From positions 26,373 through 90,372 of the forward strand of contig DATBLQ010000037.1 in NCBI GenBank assembly GCA_036555325.1: DNA of 64,000 nucleotides, read 5' to 3'. Made by a program: the position numbers and the translations under genes. Origin of the DNA: DATBLQ01 sp036555325. Lineage in GTDB: Bacteria > Pseudomonadota > Alphaproteobacteria > Rhizobiales > Aestuariivirgaceae. Shown in pieces: positions 1 to 8,655 of the stretch. Numbering within the stretch: the stretch's first letter is position 1; each line of letters starts with the position of its first letter. The notes under the pieces are model-generated. The model was not told where the DNA came from. It did no database searches and saw only the letters and a program-made list of their open reading frames with translations.

Positions 1-458
1 ACCAGCGTTCCCCACGAGTGGCCTAAGACGAGCGCGCTGCTAATTCCCAGCTCGCGCAGCGCTGCGCGAAAAAGATCAGCCTGTTCGCCCGGAGTCCAGC
101 GGACCGACTTCGGTCTGTTACTGTACCCATACCCCGGCCTGTCGAAGGAAAGCACCCGATAGCGGCTCGCCAACTTATCGATGATGCCGCTGCACTCCAT
201 CTCGTTCGCCATCGAACCATTTCCATGCAGCAGCAAAACCGCCGGCCCCGTGCCACCTGAGTCGGTATAGTGAAGTCGTGTTTCCTTGATGTGCATGAAT
301 TTGCCAGTTGGCGGGTTTCTGCGCTCGGCTCTGCGAGAGCGCCATTGAACATAAAAGGCCGAGGCTGCAAGACACGCCCCGGTCGCCATCAGCCAGACAG
401 GCAGCGGTCGACTGATCCGTGCTGGCTTCCGCACATTTTGGCGACTGGCAAGGCGCAT
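1..458 (-). CDS. alpha/beta hydrolase, 3' end cut by the window edge
   Basis: The reading frame stays open to the left edge, so only the first 152 residues are present. An N-terminal hydrophobic segment (about residues 20-37) suggests a membrane anchor or signal. It is followed by a strand and oxyanion-type motif LLLHGNG (about 75-81), the RPGYGYS region (about 108-113) and a nucleophile elbow GHSWG (146-150) with Ser148 as the presumed nucleophile. The acid and histidine of the triad lie outside the window. The ATG at 458 is chosen because it precedes a continuous frame with a short upstream AGG. It lies 26 bases after the small gene at 485-712, on the same strand, so they may be co-transcribed. 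The substrate cannot be inferred. Confidence 0.85.
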   Translation of the reverse strand, partial: MRLASRQNVRKPARISRPLPVWLMATGACLAASAFYVQWRSRRAERRNPPTGKFMHIKETRLHYTDSGGTGPAVLLLHGNGSMANEMECSGIIDKLASRYRVLSFDRPGYGYSNRPKSVRWTPGEQADLFRAALRELGISSALVLGHSWGTL

Positions 459-484
459 CCAGCTACCTGCCTTTCGGGCGCGCT

Positions 485-712
485 TCAGCCCGGCCGTCCG
501 AAAGAGTTGAGCACTGCAAGTCGAATTCGTTCAGCATCGCGAAGACCGCTGTCAGAATACATCATCACTCGCCTTGCGACCTCATCCTTCGCCGTTTCAT
601 GGGACGGCGCATCGAGCTCACCCCAGACAGCATTAAAAATTGATTCAAGCTTTCTGGAATCCGACCGTCCCTCCGAACTCCTCCGAGCTCGATTATGAGA
701 TTCCGCACGCAT
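485..712 (-). CDS. small conserved-looking hypothetical protein (75 aa)
   Basis: I do not recognise this protein. It has a very basic N-terminus followed by a predicted helical, charged stretch containing the segment IFNAVWGELDAP. An AGGAG ribosome binding site lies 6 bases before the ATG, a stronger start signal than for most genes here. That, and the downstream hydrolase on the same strand, is why I accept it over the overlapping 565-792 frame on the same strand. No membrane segment or known motif is visible. It is probably a small cytoplasmic accessory protein. Its function is unknown. Confidence 0.6.
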   Translation of the reverse strand: MRAESHNRARRSSEGRSDSRKLESIFNAVWGELDAPSHETAKDEVARRVMMYSDSGLRDAERIRLAVLNSFGRPG

Positions 713-739
713 TTGCTGCTCCTGGCCTCACTGTAAATC

Positions 740-757
740 CCGGGTTTGGACACCCGG
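740..757 (-). other. short hairpin downstream of the GFA/cyclase pair
   Basis: CCGGGT (740-745) pairs perfectly with ACCCGG (752-757) across a 6-base loop. Read on the minus strand it follows the GFA gene and precedes the small gene at 712. There is only a short ATTT run after it, so it is a weak terminator candidate at best. Confidence 0.25.
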
Positions 758-854
758 CGAATCATTTTGCGTTTTTCTAACCATCCAAGCACGACGATTT
801 TATGACCCCACAGGAAATAGTTGTTAGCTAGTCGATTTTATGGTGTGAAAAGTT

Positions 855-1253
855 TTAAGCACTATGTTCAATATCTTGGCCGGCAGGCAGTGAAATCCAG
901 TGGTGCCGCCTTCCCTCATAAACCGAGAATCTTGGTGCGGGAAACTGCGGGTCTGCGAACGCTCCAACCGCCACGGCAACCAGGTCCGGCGCGCTACTCA
1001 GGTGCCAGAATACGGTTGAGCCGCAAACGGGGCAAAAGTTGAAGGTAACCGAGCCGCCGCTATCGCCGACCCGACGGAATTGTGTGGCCTCTCCCCGTGT
1101 CGAGGTTTGGCTATGGTGAAAACGCGCCTGGAAACCAAAGGCGCTTCCAGTTCGCCGCTGGCACGCAAAACAATGGCACAGTGATATCCTGACCGGTTCT
1201 CCATGGCAGATAATCTGCAATTGACCACAACAGCAAAAAGCGCGCCGCTCCAT
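855..1253 (-). CDS. GFA (glutathione-dependent formaldehyde-activating/CENP-V) family protein
   Basis: This 132-residue protein has the zinc-binding pattern of the GFA/CENP-V fold: a CxC near residues 7-9 followed by Gly, the CHCFACQRRTG segment, and FCPVCGS further on. Family members bind two zinc ions. Glutathione-formaldehyde activity is proven only for a few, so most, including this one, have an unknown substrate. The ATG at 1253 has GAGG 8 bases upstream and lies 10 bases after the cyclase stop, so the two genes are probably in one transcript. A second GFA paralogue of distinct sequence lies at 59483-59908. Confidence 0.85.
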   Translation of the reverse strand: MERRAFCCCGQLQIICHGEPVRISLCHCFACQRRTGSAFGFQARFHHSQTSTRGEATQFRRVGDSGGSVTFNFCPVCGSTVFWHLSSAPDLVAVAVGAFADPQFPAPRFSVYEGRRHHWISLPAGQDIEHSA

Positions 1254-1263
1254 GGTTCAAACC

Positions 1264-1974
1264 TCACGATCTGGTGCGGAGCTTCGAGAGCTGAATCTCC
1301 GCAAGCGACCTGAACTCTCCCTCTGGATATTTTTCGAGGTAAGCGCGAAACATGGCAGGATCCTCGCTGTCCTTGACCGAATTCCAAAACTCCAGCTCGA
1401 TACTCACTGAAACTGGGTCCATGGATGGCCCTTCAGGCTCATCCGGCTGACCTTCGCCAGCACGCACATTAGGCTCCCCTTCGGGATCGAACAACAAACG
1501 AAAGATGCGAATTGGCCGGCTTATGTTCTTCACTTGCCTTTCGCCGAGATCCTCAAACTCGAATTCGACGCGATCACGCACTTGGTCGCGTACCGCTCTC
1601 GTCACGCAAATTCCGCCTGCTTCTGCAACGCTTTCCACGCGTGCCGCCACGTTGACATTATCGCCGTAGAGATCCCCCTCTTTCACCATGATGTCGCCCA
1701 CGTTGATTCCGATGCGGAAATACATCTGCTGTTCCATTTGCAGCCCTTTGTTGGCCTTGTGAATGTGCTGCTGTATCGCAACCGCGCAGTTCACCGCATC
1801 GATGACGCTGGAAAATTCGGCGATGACGCTGTCTCCGGCCGTGCCCGAGACACGACCGCTGAAGCGCCCAATCAAGTCGTCGAAGATGGAGCGATGTGCC
1901 GACAGCGTGGCCAGTGCTGCTGCTTCGTCTTCGTGCATCAACCGGCTGTAGCCTTCGACATCTGCGGCTAACAC
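1264..1974 (-). CDS. class III adenylate/guanylate cyclase, short form
   Basis: The catalytic domain fills about residues 1-160. Both metal-binding aspartates are present (AADVEG, Asp5; TAGDSV, Asp48), as are the transition-state Asn and Arg of NVAARVES (Asn108 and Arg112), so it should make cAMP or cGMP. The C-terminus carries a motif of the type FWNSVKDSEDP...YLEKYPEGEF, seen at the end of long rhizobial cyclases that also carry TPR or peptidase-like domains; those domains are absent here. The coordinates use the GTG at 1974, but the family's N-terminal strand (ERKLVAVLAADV) continues upstream to a TGA at 2032-2034 with no ATG, GTG or TTG. A GGAGG at 2026-2030 points to ATC at 2019 or 2016 as the real start. 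Confidence 0.85.
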   Translation of the reverse strand: MLAADVEGYSRLMHEDEAAALATLSAHRSIFDDLIGRFSGRVSGTAGDSVIAEFSSVIDAVNCAVAIQQHIHKANKGLQMEQQMYFRIGINVGDIMVKEGDLYGDNVNVAARVESVAEAGGICVTRAVRDQVRDRVEFEFEDLGERQVKNISRPIRIFRLLFDPEGEPNVRAGEGQPDEPEGPSMDPVSVSIELEFWNSVKDSEDPAMFRAYLEKYPEGEFRSLAEIQLSKLRTRS

Positions 1975-2139
1975 AGCAACGAGCTTGCGCTCGACCGGTT
2001 GTTCTTCTTCGGTGATGATTCTTATCCTCCGTCAGCTTTTGTGTCAGTCGACTCGATCAGTGGCACATTACGACGATCTTCGGCAACTGCCTTGAGATGA
2101 CAAGGTCATGAGACCGGCCGCGCTTTCCCTCTTGCCTGA

Positions 2140-3666
2140 TTACGACTGTTCCCCGGCCAAGCTTTGGGCGTGCAGGCGGGGGTAAAGCGTCCTTAGCCGC
2201 TCATAAGTCTCGCGCCAAAGCTGATATTTCTCGGCATATCGCCGTGCAGATGATTTTTTCGGGACAAACACACGATCCTCTTTCACATAAGCAGCGATAT
2301 CCGACCAATGGCGGATAGAACCTGTGCCTACTCCCGCAACGAATGCCGCCCCCAGGCACGATCCCGGGTGGCGGAGTATGCGTCTCACTGGCTGATCGAG
2401 AACGTCTGCTGCAATCTGCAGCCAAAGATCGCTCGCCGCGCCCCCATCCGCTGCAAACACCTGCGAAACGCCAAGGCCGTTCTCTGCGAAAGTCTCCACA
2501 TGGTGCCGCATGCCAAAAACGATCCCCTCCAGCGCCGCCCGCCAGACATCCGGGAGTCGATGATGCAACCCAAGTCCGACAATGGTTCCGCGTGCCCAGG
2601 GATCCATGAGAGGAGTCTTTTCACCAAGCACGTACGGCAGAAAGAGGAGTTCGGTATCACCCTGCGTTGCCATTTGGTCGAGCCGTTGGTGGACGGTCAA
2701 ACCCGCTCCTTTCGCCTGCTCCAGCTCGACGCTGCCCCAGTTGTGCACGATCCAGTTCAAAAGATTGCCGCCTGCTGCCATGCACCCATTCTGAAAGTAA
2801 AGGCCGGGCACAATGTGATAATCGATGAACAATCGTCGATCCTTAACCGGCCGCGTTGCGGACAGCAAAATATCGGCAGATCCCCCGAACTTGATTACGA
2901 GGTCACCGTCCCGCGTCGCGCCGCAGACGAAAGCCGATGCCACGTGATCGGCACAACCGGCAACCACCGGAGTGCCCGCAACCAGTCCCAGTTGGAGCGC
3001 GGCACTTTTGGTAACAGTTCCGACAACCTCGTGACTTTGCCGAATGGGAAGCAATAAGCCTCGATCGATTCCCGACAAGTCAATTAGGCGATCCTCGTAG
3101 TCGCCAGTGGCAATGTTCACGAACCCCGATTCCAGTGCCCAGTTGTGTTCGACCTGATAGGTCGAGGTAAGCTGCGAAGTGATGTAGTCGCACGCCCCGA
3201 TGACCCACCGTGTACGTCGGAAGCTCTCCGGCTCATGCGTTCTTAGCCACATGAGTTTCGGCCCGACCAACTGCTGGCTGTAGCCCGTTCCTGTGAGATT
3301 GACGAACTCCCCTTCGTCCATGCTTTTCCGGAAAATTTCGAGTTCTCCCGTCGCCCGCGCGTCGTTCTGCTGAATGCTGCGACGGATCGACCCGCCTTCG
3401 GCATCGAGCAGAATGACGGCCGGGAGCATGCCCGTCACGCCCACTCCAGCTATCTCGCTGGCCGCGACTCCGGATTGCTGCAACAGCTGCTGGGTGATCT
3501 CGCAACAATTCCGCCACCATTCGGCCGGCTCTTCTTCGGCCCAATTGGCATGCATGGAATGAAGGGTGGCTGGCCTGCTTGCCACCTTGATGATACCGCC
3601 TGCCTCGTCAATTAGAATCCCGACTGTCGATGTGGTTCCGATATCAAGGCCCAAAAAAATCGGCAT
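2140..3666 (-). CDS. FGGY-family carbohydrate kinase (xylulokinase-like)
   Basis: This 508-residue protein has the length and two-lobe organisation of FGGY kinases, which phosphorylate sugars or polyols with ATP in the cytoplasm. It begins with the phosphate-binding motif GLDIGTTST (6-14). The second-lobe motifs GCADHVASAF, IKFGGSADI and DGGAASDLWLQ follow in order. Best resemblance is to xylulokinase-type members, but the substrate class cannot be read from sequence alone. It is the last gene of the minus-strand operon, 4 bases after the BtpA-family gene. The operon delivers a carbohydrate through an ABC importer, so this kinase probably phosphorylates the imported sugar or its SDR oxidation product. 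Confidence 0.9.
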   Translation of the reverse strand: MPIFLGLDIGTTSTVGILIDEAGGIIKVASRPATLHSMHANWAEEEPAEWWRNCCEITQQLLQQSGVAASEIAGVGVTGMLPAVILLDAEGGSIRRSIQQNDARATGELEIFRKSMDEGEFVNLTGTGYSQQLVGPKLMWLRTHEPESFRRTRWVIGACDYITSQLTSTYQVEHNWALESGFVNIATGDYEDRLIDLSGIDRGLLLPIRQSHEVVGTVTKSAALQLGLVAGTPVVAGCADHVASAFVCGATRDGDLVIKFGGSADILLSATRPVKDRRLFIDYHIVPGLYFQNGCMAAGGNLLNWIVHNWGSVELEQAKGAGLTVHQRLDQMATQGDTELLFLPYVLGEKTPLMDPWARGTIVGLGLHHRLPDVWRAALEGIVFGMRHHVETFAENGLGVSQVFAADGGAASDLWLQIAADVLDQPVRRILRHPGSCLGAAFVAGVGTGSIRHWSDIAAYVKEDRVFVPKKSSARRYAEKYQLWRETYERLRTLYPRLHAQSLAGEQS

Positions 3667-3670
3667 CGTT

Positions 3671-4486
3671 TCAACGCAGCTTGCGAACGCGATCCATAAA
3701 TCGCTTCACCCTTTCGGGATCAACAGCTTTCCAGGTGTCACCACCGACTTTGAAATGAGTTCCCACTATTGCTCCGTCGGCAATGGAGAGAATCTTTTCC
3801 ACATTGTCGATGTTTACTCCCGTATTTGCAAACACCGGAATCGCGCCGATGGCATTCTTGACTTGAGTGAGATTCGTTGTCTCCACCGCTTCCCCGGTCA
3901 TCGGACCGGAGACCAGGACAATATCCGCGAGCGATGAAAACACCACGCTCTTGGCTCGCTGGGCAATCGTTCTGCTTCCAACAGGTGAGGCAAACTCGGC
4001 ATTGATGTTGAACATCAACTTCAAATCGCTTCGCCCGGCGTCCGAGCGCAATCGCAGGGCTGAGGCCGCGTCGGGTGCCCAAAGCCCCATGTCTGATTCA
4101 TAGACGCCCGTAAATATCTCGCGCGCAAAATTGGCACCCAAAGCGACTGCCAGTGCCACGCTGGCGACAGGATCCCATAGATAGTTGACCCCAAAAGGCT
4201 TGCGTAGGGTTCCTCGCAGTTCTCCGACGACCGCCCCATAGCTCGCCAGAGCGACCGGTGTCGCCTTCAGAAGATAGGGGCGGTCCCCTTCGTTGCCGAA
4301 CATCACGGCGTCAACGCCACCTCTCTCCAGAGCGGCAATATCCTTTGCTGCATGGTCGACGATTTTTCGAATTCCGCCATCCGAGTCATAAAGCGGCGAT
4401 CCCGGCAATGGAAGCAAATGGATCATTCCCACAATGGGTTTCTCCGAGCCGAACGTCTCCTTAAGCATTGAGATCTCGCATTCCAT
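3671..4486 (-). CDS. BtpA/SgcQ family TIM-barrel protein
   Basis: The 271-residue protein starts its core with KPIVGMIHLLPLPGSP, a hallmark of the BtpA/SgcQ family. It contains further family segments such as GVDAVMFGNEGDRPY and the late VFANTGVN and GAIVGTHFK stretches of a phosphate-binding TIM barrel. BtpA was named for photosystem I biogenesis in cyanobacteria. Homologues in heterotrophs sit in sugar operons and are mostly uncharacterised. The gene overlaps the upstream ATPase gene by about 26 bases if the ATG at 4486 is used; the internal ATG at 4468 (MLKETFG) gives a smaller overlap and fits the family N-terminus better. It is translationally coupled between the transporter ATPase and the FGGY kinase, suggesting an enzymatic step on the imported sugar. 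Confidence 0.88.
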   Translation of the reverse strand: MECEISMLKETFGSEKPIVGMIHLLPLPGSPLYDSDGGIRKIVDHAAKDIAALERGGVDAVMFGNEGDRPYLLKATPVALASYGAVVGELRGTLRKPFGVNYLWDPVASVALAVALGANFAREIFTGVYESDMGLWAPDAASALRLRSDAGRSDLKLMFNINAEFASPVGSRTIAQRAKSVVFSSLADIVLVSGPMTGEAVETTNLTQVKNAIGAIPVFANTGVNIDNVEKILSIADGAIVGTHFKVGGDTWKAVDPERVKRFMDRVRKLR

Positions 4487-5597
4487 CTGGCCGCTTCAGA
4501 GCGGCTGTCGTGACCTTGTCGAAAACTTGTAGCTGAGAAGCGTCGTAGTGAAGTTGCACCGGTTGGCCGGGATCAGCATGAAAATCACGTTCGCAGCGAA
4601 CCATGATTTCCGGACCGTCGGAATTGCCAAAGTTGCCAACCAGAATAACCTCAGGTCCCAGCACCTCGAGTGCAACCGCAAAAACCGTTGCGGGCGTGGA
4701 ATGTTTCATTTGCCCTGTGGAGCTGAAGTCTTCCGGCCGCAGCCCCAGCACCACCTCTTTGCCCGCGTGGCTCGCAAAGGATTTTTGCAATGCTGCAGGT
4801 AACGGAAGTGCAACTGATCCCGTCGTCGCCTGTAGCTCACCGGCTGAATTGGGCTCTAGGCGGCCCGGCAGAAGATTCATCGGTGGGCTCGCCAGAAATC
4901 CGGCCACAAACGTATTGGCGGGACTTCGATAAACATCCATTGGCGCACCAACCTGCACGATGTTGCCATCCTTCATGATACAGATGCGCTGGCCCATGGT
5001 CATCGCCTCCACTTGATCGTGCGTCACGTGCACAATTGTCGTCCCAACTGTTCTGTGAAGCTTGATAAGCTCCGTGCGCATCGACGTCCTCAGCTTGGCG
5101 TCCAGATTTGACAAAGGTTCGTCGAACAAAAACGCCTTGGGCTCGCGCACCAGTGCGCGGCCGAGCGCAACACGCTGCCGCTGTCCTCCCGAAAGTTGCG
5201 CAGGCCTGCGGTCTAGAAGTTCGCCGATCCCCAGCATGGCCGCAATTCTTTTCAGTCGGCCATCGATTTCGCGTGGATCAACGCCGCGAAGGCGTAAGCC
5301 AAAGCTCAAGTTTTCCGCCACGCTCATGTGCGGATAGAGGGCGTAGTTCTGAAAGACAATGGCAATATTGCGGTCGGCCGGATCAACATCGTTGACCCGC
5401 TCTCTTCCAATAAAGATGTCGCCCGAGCTGACTGTCTCCAGCCCGGCAATCATGCGCAACGTGGTTGACTTTCCGCATCCTGACGGGCCCAACAAAATCA
5501 TGAACTCGCCGTCTCTGATATCCATCGAGACATTCCGCACCCCTTCCACGCCGTTGGGATACACTTTGCTTACTTTCTCAAGCTTGATCGACGCCAT
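4461..5597 (-). CDS. carbohydrate ABC transporter ATP-binding protein (UgpC/MalK type)
   Basis: The nucleotide-binding domain has Walker A GPSGCGKST (37-45), signature LSGGQ (135-139), Walker B LFDEPLSNLD and the switch histidine in VTHDQVEAM. About 130 C-terminal residues form the regulatory OB-fold region of MalK/UgpC-type ATPases (AGFLASPPMNLLPG begins it). It energises import of a carbohydrate together with the permeases at 5607 and 7835 and the binding protein at 6514. It lies 9 bases downstream of the first permease and overlaps the BtpA-family gene. Single-ATPase CUT1 systems use a homodimer, consistent with one ATPase gene here. Confidence 0.95.
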   Translation of the reverse strand: MASIKLEKVSKVYPNGVEGVRNVSMDIRDGEFMILLGPSGCGKSTTLRMIAGLETVSSGDIFIGRERVNDVDPADRNIAIVFQNYALYPHMSVAENLSFGLRLRGVDPREIDGRLKRIAAMLGIGELLDRRPAQLSGGQRQRVALGRALVREPKAFLFDEPLSNLDAKLRTSMRTELIKLHRTVGTTIVHVTHDQVEAMTMGQRICIMKDGNIVQVGAPMDVYRSPANTFVAGFLASPPMNLLPGRLEPNSAGELQATTGSVALPLPAALQKSFASHAGKEVVLGLRPEDFSSTGQMKHSTPATVFAVALEVLGPEVILVGNFGNSDGPEIMVRCERDFHADPGQPVQLHYDASQLQVFDKVTTAALKRPDGMRDLNA

Positions 5598-5606
5598 GGC
5601 AGGCCT

Positions 5607-6491
5607 TCAGCGAACGATGCGCATGTAACGGTGCAAGTAGGCAGTAAGCAGAAGAACGAGGGCAAGCAGAATTGCCGACATTGCGGAAGCTTCACCGATA
5701 TTCAAGCTGACGAATGCCGTTCGGTAAATGAAATAGCTGATGAAATCGGTCGCCACACCCGGACCGCCGCGCGTCATTATATATACGAGATCGTACGTCT
5801 TCACCGCGAAGATAAGACGAATGAGCATGGTCACGATGATAACCGGCCCCATCAGCGGCAAGGTAATATGCCAAAACGATTGCAATGGGCTTGCGCCATC
5901 GACGCGCGCTGCTTCGTATGGTTCTCTCGGCAGCGCGGAAAGCCCGGCGAGAAGCAGCACGATCATGAACGATACCTGATGCCAGATGTCGACCAGGATG
6001 ATGGTCCAGATGGCAACCTTTGTGCTGCCGAGCCAGTTGACCGGGCCCACGCCAACGTAACTCAATAGGTAGTTCACGATGCCGAGCGTTGGATGCAGGA
6101 ACATCCGCCAGATCAGTCCCACGACGACGGGGTTCATGAGCAGCGGACATAACAGAATGCCGTAGTAGAGAGGCTTGAATCGCTCAACGGTATTTAGCAT
6201 GAGCGCAATGAGGAAGCCGATCGCGAACTCGATGAGAACGACCGCCAGTACAAAGAATGCCGTCAAGCCCAGGCTGTGGCGGAACTCGGCGTCCTCGATA
6301 GCCTTGGTGAAGTTCCCGATGCCGGTGAAGTTGTCGAAATTCGGAGCTATCAGCGTGTAGTCATGAACGCTTGTGAACAGCGCCCAGAAAACGGGGAATA
6401 AAATAACCAGAAACAGCGCCGCAAGACTTGGCCCGGCCATGAACCAGCCAAACCGACGATCTGCCGATTCGATCGCGATTGGCTGGCTCAT
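5607..6491 (-). CDS. carbohydrate ABC transporter permease (MalF type)
   Basis: The 294-residue membrane protein has about six predicted helices and the permease EAA loop (PYEAARVDGASPLQSFWHITLPLMGP), the docking site for the ATPase. The ATG at 6491 (MSQPIAIES) is preferred because a GGGAG lies 6 bases upstream and the longer frame would overlap the binding-protein gene. It is the MalF-like partner of the MalG-like permease at 7835-8647. The gap from the binding-protein stop is 22 bases, so it is in the same operon. Confidence 0.93.
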   Translation of the reverse strand: MSQPIAIESADRRFGWFMAGPSLAALFLVILFPVFWALFTSVHDYTLIAPNFDNFTGIGNFTKAIEDAEFRHSLGLTAFFVLAVVLIEFAIGFLIALMLNTVERFKPLYYGILLCPLLMNPVVVGLIWRMFLHPTLGIVNYLLSYVGVGPVNWLGSTKVAIWTIILVDIWHQVSFMIVLLLAGLSALPREPYEAARVDGASPLQSFWHITLPLMGPVIIVTMLIRLIFAVKTYDLVYIMTRGGPGVATDFISYFIYRTAFVSLNIGEASAMSAILLALVLLLTAYLHRYMRIVR

Positions 6492-6513
6492 GTGTGCTCC
6501 CACCGGTCGGTGC

Positions 6514-7791
6514 CTACTTGATCTTGCCGTCCTTCTTCGCAAGTTCGAGCATTTCAGCATCGATTGTCATTAGCGCGTCTGCCGGCTTCTTCTCTCCCGC
6601 CACCGCCAGGCTGAGCTCCCTCCCCAGCACTTCAACCAGCTGTGGCGTGTAGGTGAAAACCGGAAAGTTATGGCTCGTGAGAAGCATCTGTTTGAGCGCC
6701 TGTGCGTGAGGATATTTGGCGTTCACGTCCGGATCGTCGAACACGTCGGTGCGCGTTGGAGAACCACCCTGCAGCGCGCGCTTCTTCGCAATATCCTTGG
6801 ACTCGACCCATTTCAGGAACGTCCAGGCCGCATCTGGATTGGGGCTCGACTTGGGAATTGCCCATCCCCAGGCGCCGTTCAGGCTCCCGCCCTGCTCGGG
6901 CGTGGGTCCTGGCACCGGCATGATTTCCACCTTCCCAACCACGGCAGACTTTGCCGGATCGTCCACCGCTGCACGGAAGAAGTTGTAAGTGATGTAGCTG
7001 TAGGCCTTGCCCTGAGCCATCACGTTAAACGCTTCGTCGAATGAGAAGCTCGCTGAACCTACCGGCCCATATTTGTTCACATTCGTCGCATACTGCTCCA
7101 CAGCTTTTACTCCGGCTTCTGTGTTGAGCGTCGGAGTCCAGTTGCCATCGTGGTAATCGCCACCGTTGGCGAATAGATAGTTCGACCACTCCATGGCAAT
7201 CGGGTCGGGTCTCAGTCCCTGATTTACCACCCCGTGCATGTCGTCACGTGTGAAAAACTCCACCTGCTTCAGATATTCGTCCCAGGTTTTCGGCGGCCCC
7301 AGATCGATCCCGTATTTAGCCTTGAAATCGGCCTGGTTCTTCTCGTCCGCCAGCAGATCCTTGCGATAGAGCAGCCCCATGGCATAGTTGTAGAAGGGCA
7401 GCATGTAGGTCACGCCGTCCACCGTGCCGACCAGCTCCATGAGTTTGGGAACGTAGACGGACGTGTCGATGTTGTCCGCCTTGATGCGTTCGTCGAGCGG
7501 CTGTAGCCAGCCTGCCTTGGTGAACTCGCCCACCCAATAGAAATCGACCACAATCGCCGAGTAGCTGCCTTTCGGCGCCACGAGCTGAGGCACCAGTTTG
7601 GTGTGCATCTCGGCATAGTTCACGACTTCCAAGTTCACATCGATGCCGGTTGCCTGCTTGAACTCAGGCAGCAGAGTTTTGACATATTCTGTATCCGGCA
7701 CGGTCTCCATGAGAATATTGACGGTTTCGGCATAGGTTTCAGCCGAAAACGCCACGGCAAAGGCTGCTCCCAGCCAACATCGTCTCAACAT
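6514..7791 (-). CDS. ABC transporter sugar-binding protein (family 1)
   Basis: The 425-residue protein starts with a Sec-type signal peptide (MLRRCWLGAAFAVAFSAETYA) and continues as a family 1 solute-binding protein: VNILMETVPDTEY, then a hinge region and the GAWGWAIPKSSPNPDAAW segment typical of CUT1 sugar binders. It works in the periplasm and delivers ligand to the permease pair. The start at 7791 is set by a strong GGGAGGAGG 7 bases upstream; a longer frame reaching 7944 lacks a signal and overlaps the neighbouring permease. The ligand is probably a mono- or disaccharide or polyol, given the FGGY kinase and SDR in the operon. Confidence 0.93.
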   Translation of the reverse strand: MLRRCWLGAAFAVAFSAETYAETVNILMETVPDTEYVKTLLPEFKQATGIDVNLEVVNYAEMHTKLVPQLVAPKGSYSAIVVDFYWVGEFTKAGWLQPLDERIKADNIDTSVYVPKLMELVGTVDGVTYMLPFYNYAMGLLYRKDLLADEKNQADFKAKYGIDLGPPKTWDEYLKQVEFFTRDDMHGVVNQGLRPDPIAMEWSNYLFANGGDYHDGNWTPTLNTEAGVKAVEQYATNVNKYGPVGSASFSFDEAFNVMAQGKAYSYITYNFFRAAVDDPAKSAVVGKVEIMPVPGPTPEQGGSLNGAWGWAIPKSSPNPDAAWTFLKWVESKDIAKKRALQGGSPTRTDVFDDPDVNAKYPHAQALKQMLLTSHNFPVFTYTPQLVEVLGRELSLAVAGEKKPADALMTIDAEMLELAKKDGKIK

Positions 7792-7834
7792 GCTAAACCT
7801 CCTCCCAGATTGGCCCACGGTTGATGCATGACCT

Positions 7835-8647
7835 TCACTTGAGGGCCCCAAGTGATAGTCCCTTGATGAGGTGCTTGCGAAGCAACGGCAGCAGCACGAA
7901 AACCGGCAAAAGCGAAACGACCGTTGCAGCCGCGAGCGGCGCAATCTCTACTCCAGCGTGGGTTTCAAGTCCCGCGAGCCCAACCGGTAAGGTCTGTGTG
8001 TTCGGGCCCGAGAGGACTAACGCAAACAGGAACTCGTTCCAGCTCAGAATGAACCCGAGAAGACCGGCCGCCAATATGCCAGGCCCTGCTACAGGCACCG
8101 CAATGTATCGAAACGCCTGCCAGCGCGTTGCCCCATCGACGCGCGCCGCCTCCTCGAGCCTTGCCACATCGCCTTCGAAAAACGAAATCAGCATCCATGA
8201 TAGAAACGGCAAAGCTATCGTCAGGTGCGAGATGACAAGCGCCATCCGGCTCTGCATTAGCCCGGCAATCAGAAACATTCCGAAAAGCGGAAGAACAAGT
8301 ATGATGGGAGGAAGCATCTGGCTTGCCAGCACACCGAGCCGCAATGCGATTCCTCCGGTATCAAACCTCGCAAATGCATATGCCAACGCTGTAGCCAGCG
8401 GCAACGATACCGCTGTCGCCGCAAGCGCTATGAACAAACTATTTGTGAACCAGGTGACGAAGGGGTAACGGGCGAAAATGTCGTAATAGTTCATCAATCC
8501 AAGCGTACCAAGCTCAGGCGGAATTTTGTACGCGGTAAGCTTGTCGGTGAAGCTTACACGCAAAATCCAAAGCAACGGCATCAGGATGGCGAGTGAGAAC
8601 ACTACCAGTACGACATGCGGCAGTATCAATCGGGTGAAACGTTTCAT
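7835..8647 (-). CDS. carbohydrate ABC transporter permease (MalG type)
   Basis: A 270-residue six-helix permease with the EAA motif LEEAARVDGATRWQAFRYI and the conserved C-terminus LIKGLSLGALK of MalG-like subunits. The start at 8647 (MKRFTRLIL) has AGGA 6 bases upstream. An alternative ATG at 8653 lies directly against that site. A longer frame up to 8842 overlaps the SDR gene and is not protein-like. The gene follows the SDR stop within 9 bases. It forms the membrane channel with the MalF-type subunit at 5607-6491. Confidence 0.93.
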   Translation of the reverse strand: MKRFTRLILPHVVLVVFSLAILMPLLWILRVSFTDKLTAYKIPPELGTLGLMNYYDIFARYPFVTWFTNSLFIALAATAVSLPLATALAYAFARFDTGGIALRLGVLASQMLPPIILVLPLFGMFLIAGLMQSRMALVISHLTIALPFLSWMLISFFEGDVARLEEAARVDGATRWQAFRYIAVPVAGPGILAAGLLGFILSWNEFLFALVLSGPNTQTLPVGLAGLETHAGVEIAPLAAATVVSLLPVFVLLPLLRKHLIKGLSLGALK

Positions 8648-8655
8648 GCGCATTC

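Noticed and set aside
565..792. 75-codon minus-strand frame overlapping the small gene at 485-712
   Set aside because: It is out of frame with that gene, highly basic with Arg/Met runs, and lacks the AGGAG site that precedes the accepted start at 712.
2308..3057. 249-codon plus-strand open frame
   Set aside because: It lies entirely antisense to the FGGY kinase, has no recognisable motifs, and has an amino-acid composition typical of a reversed GC-rich gene.
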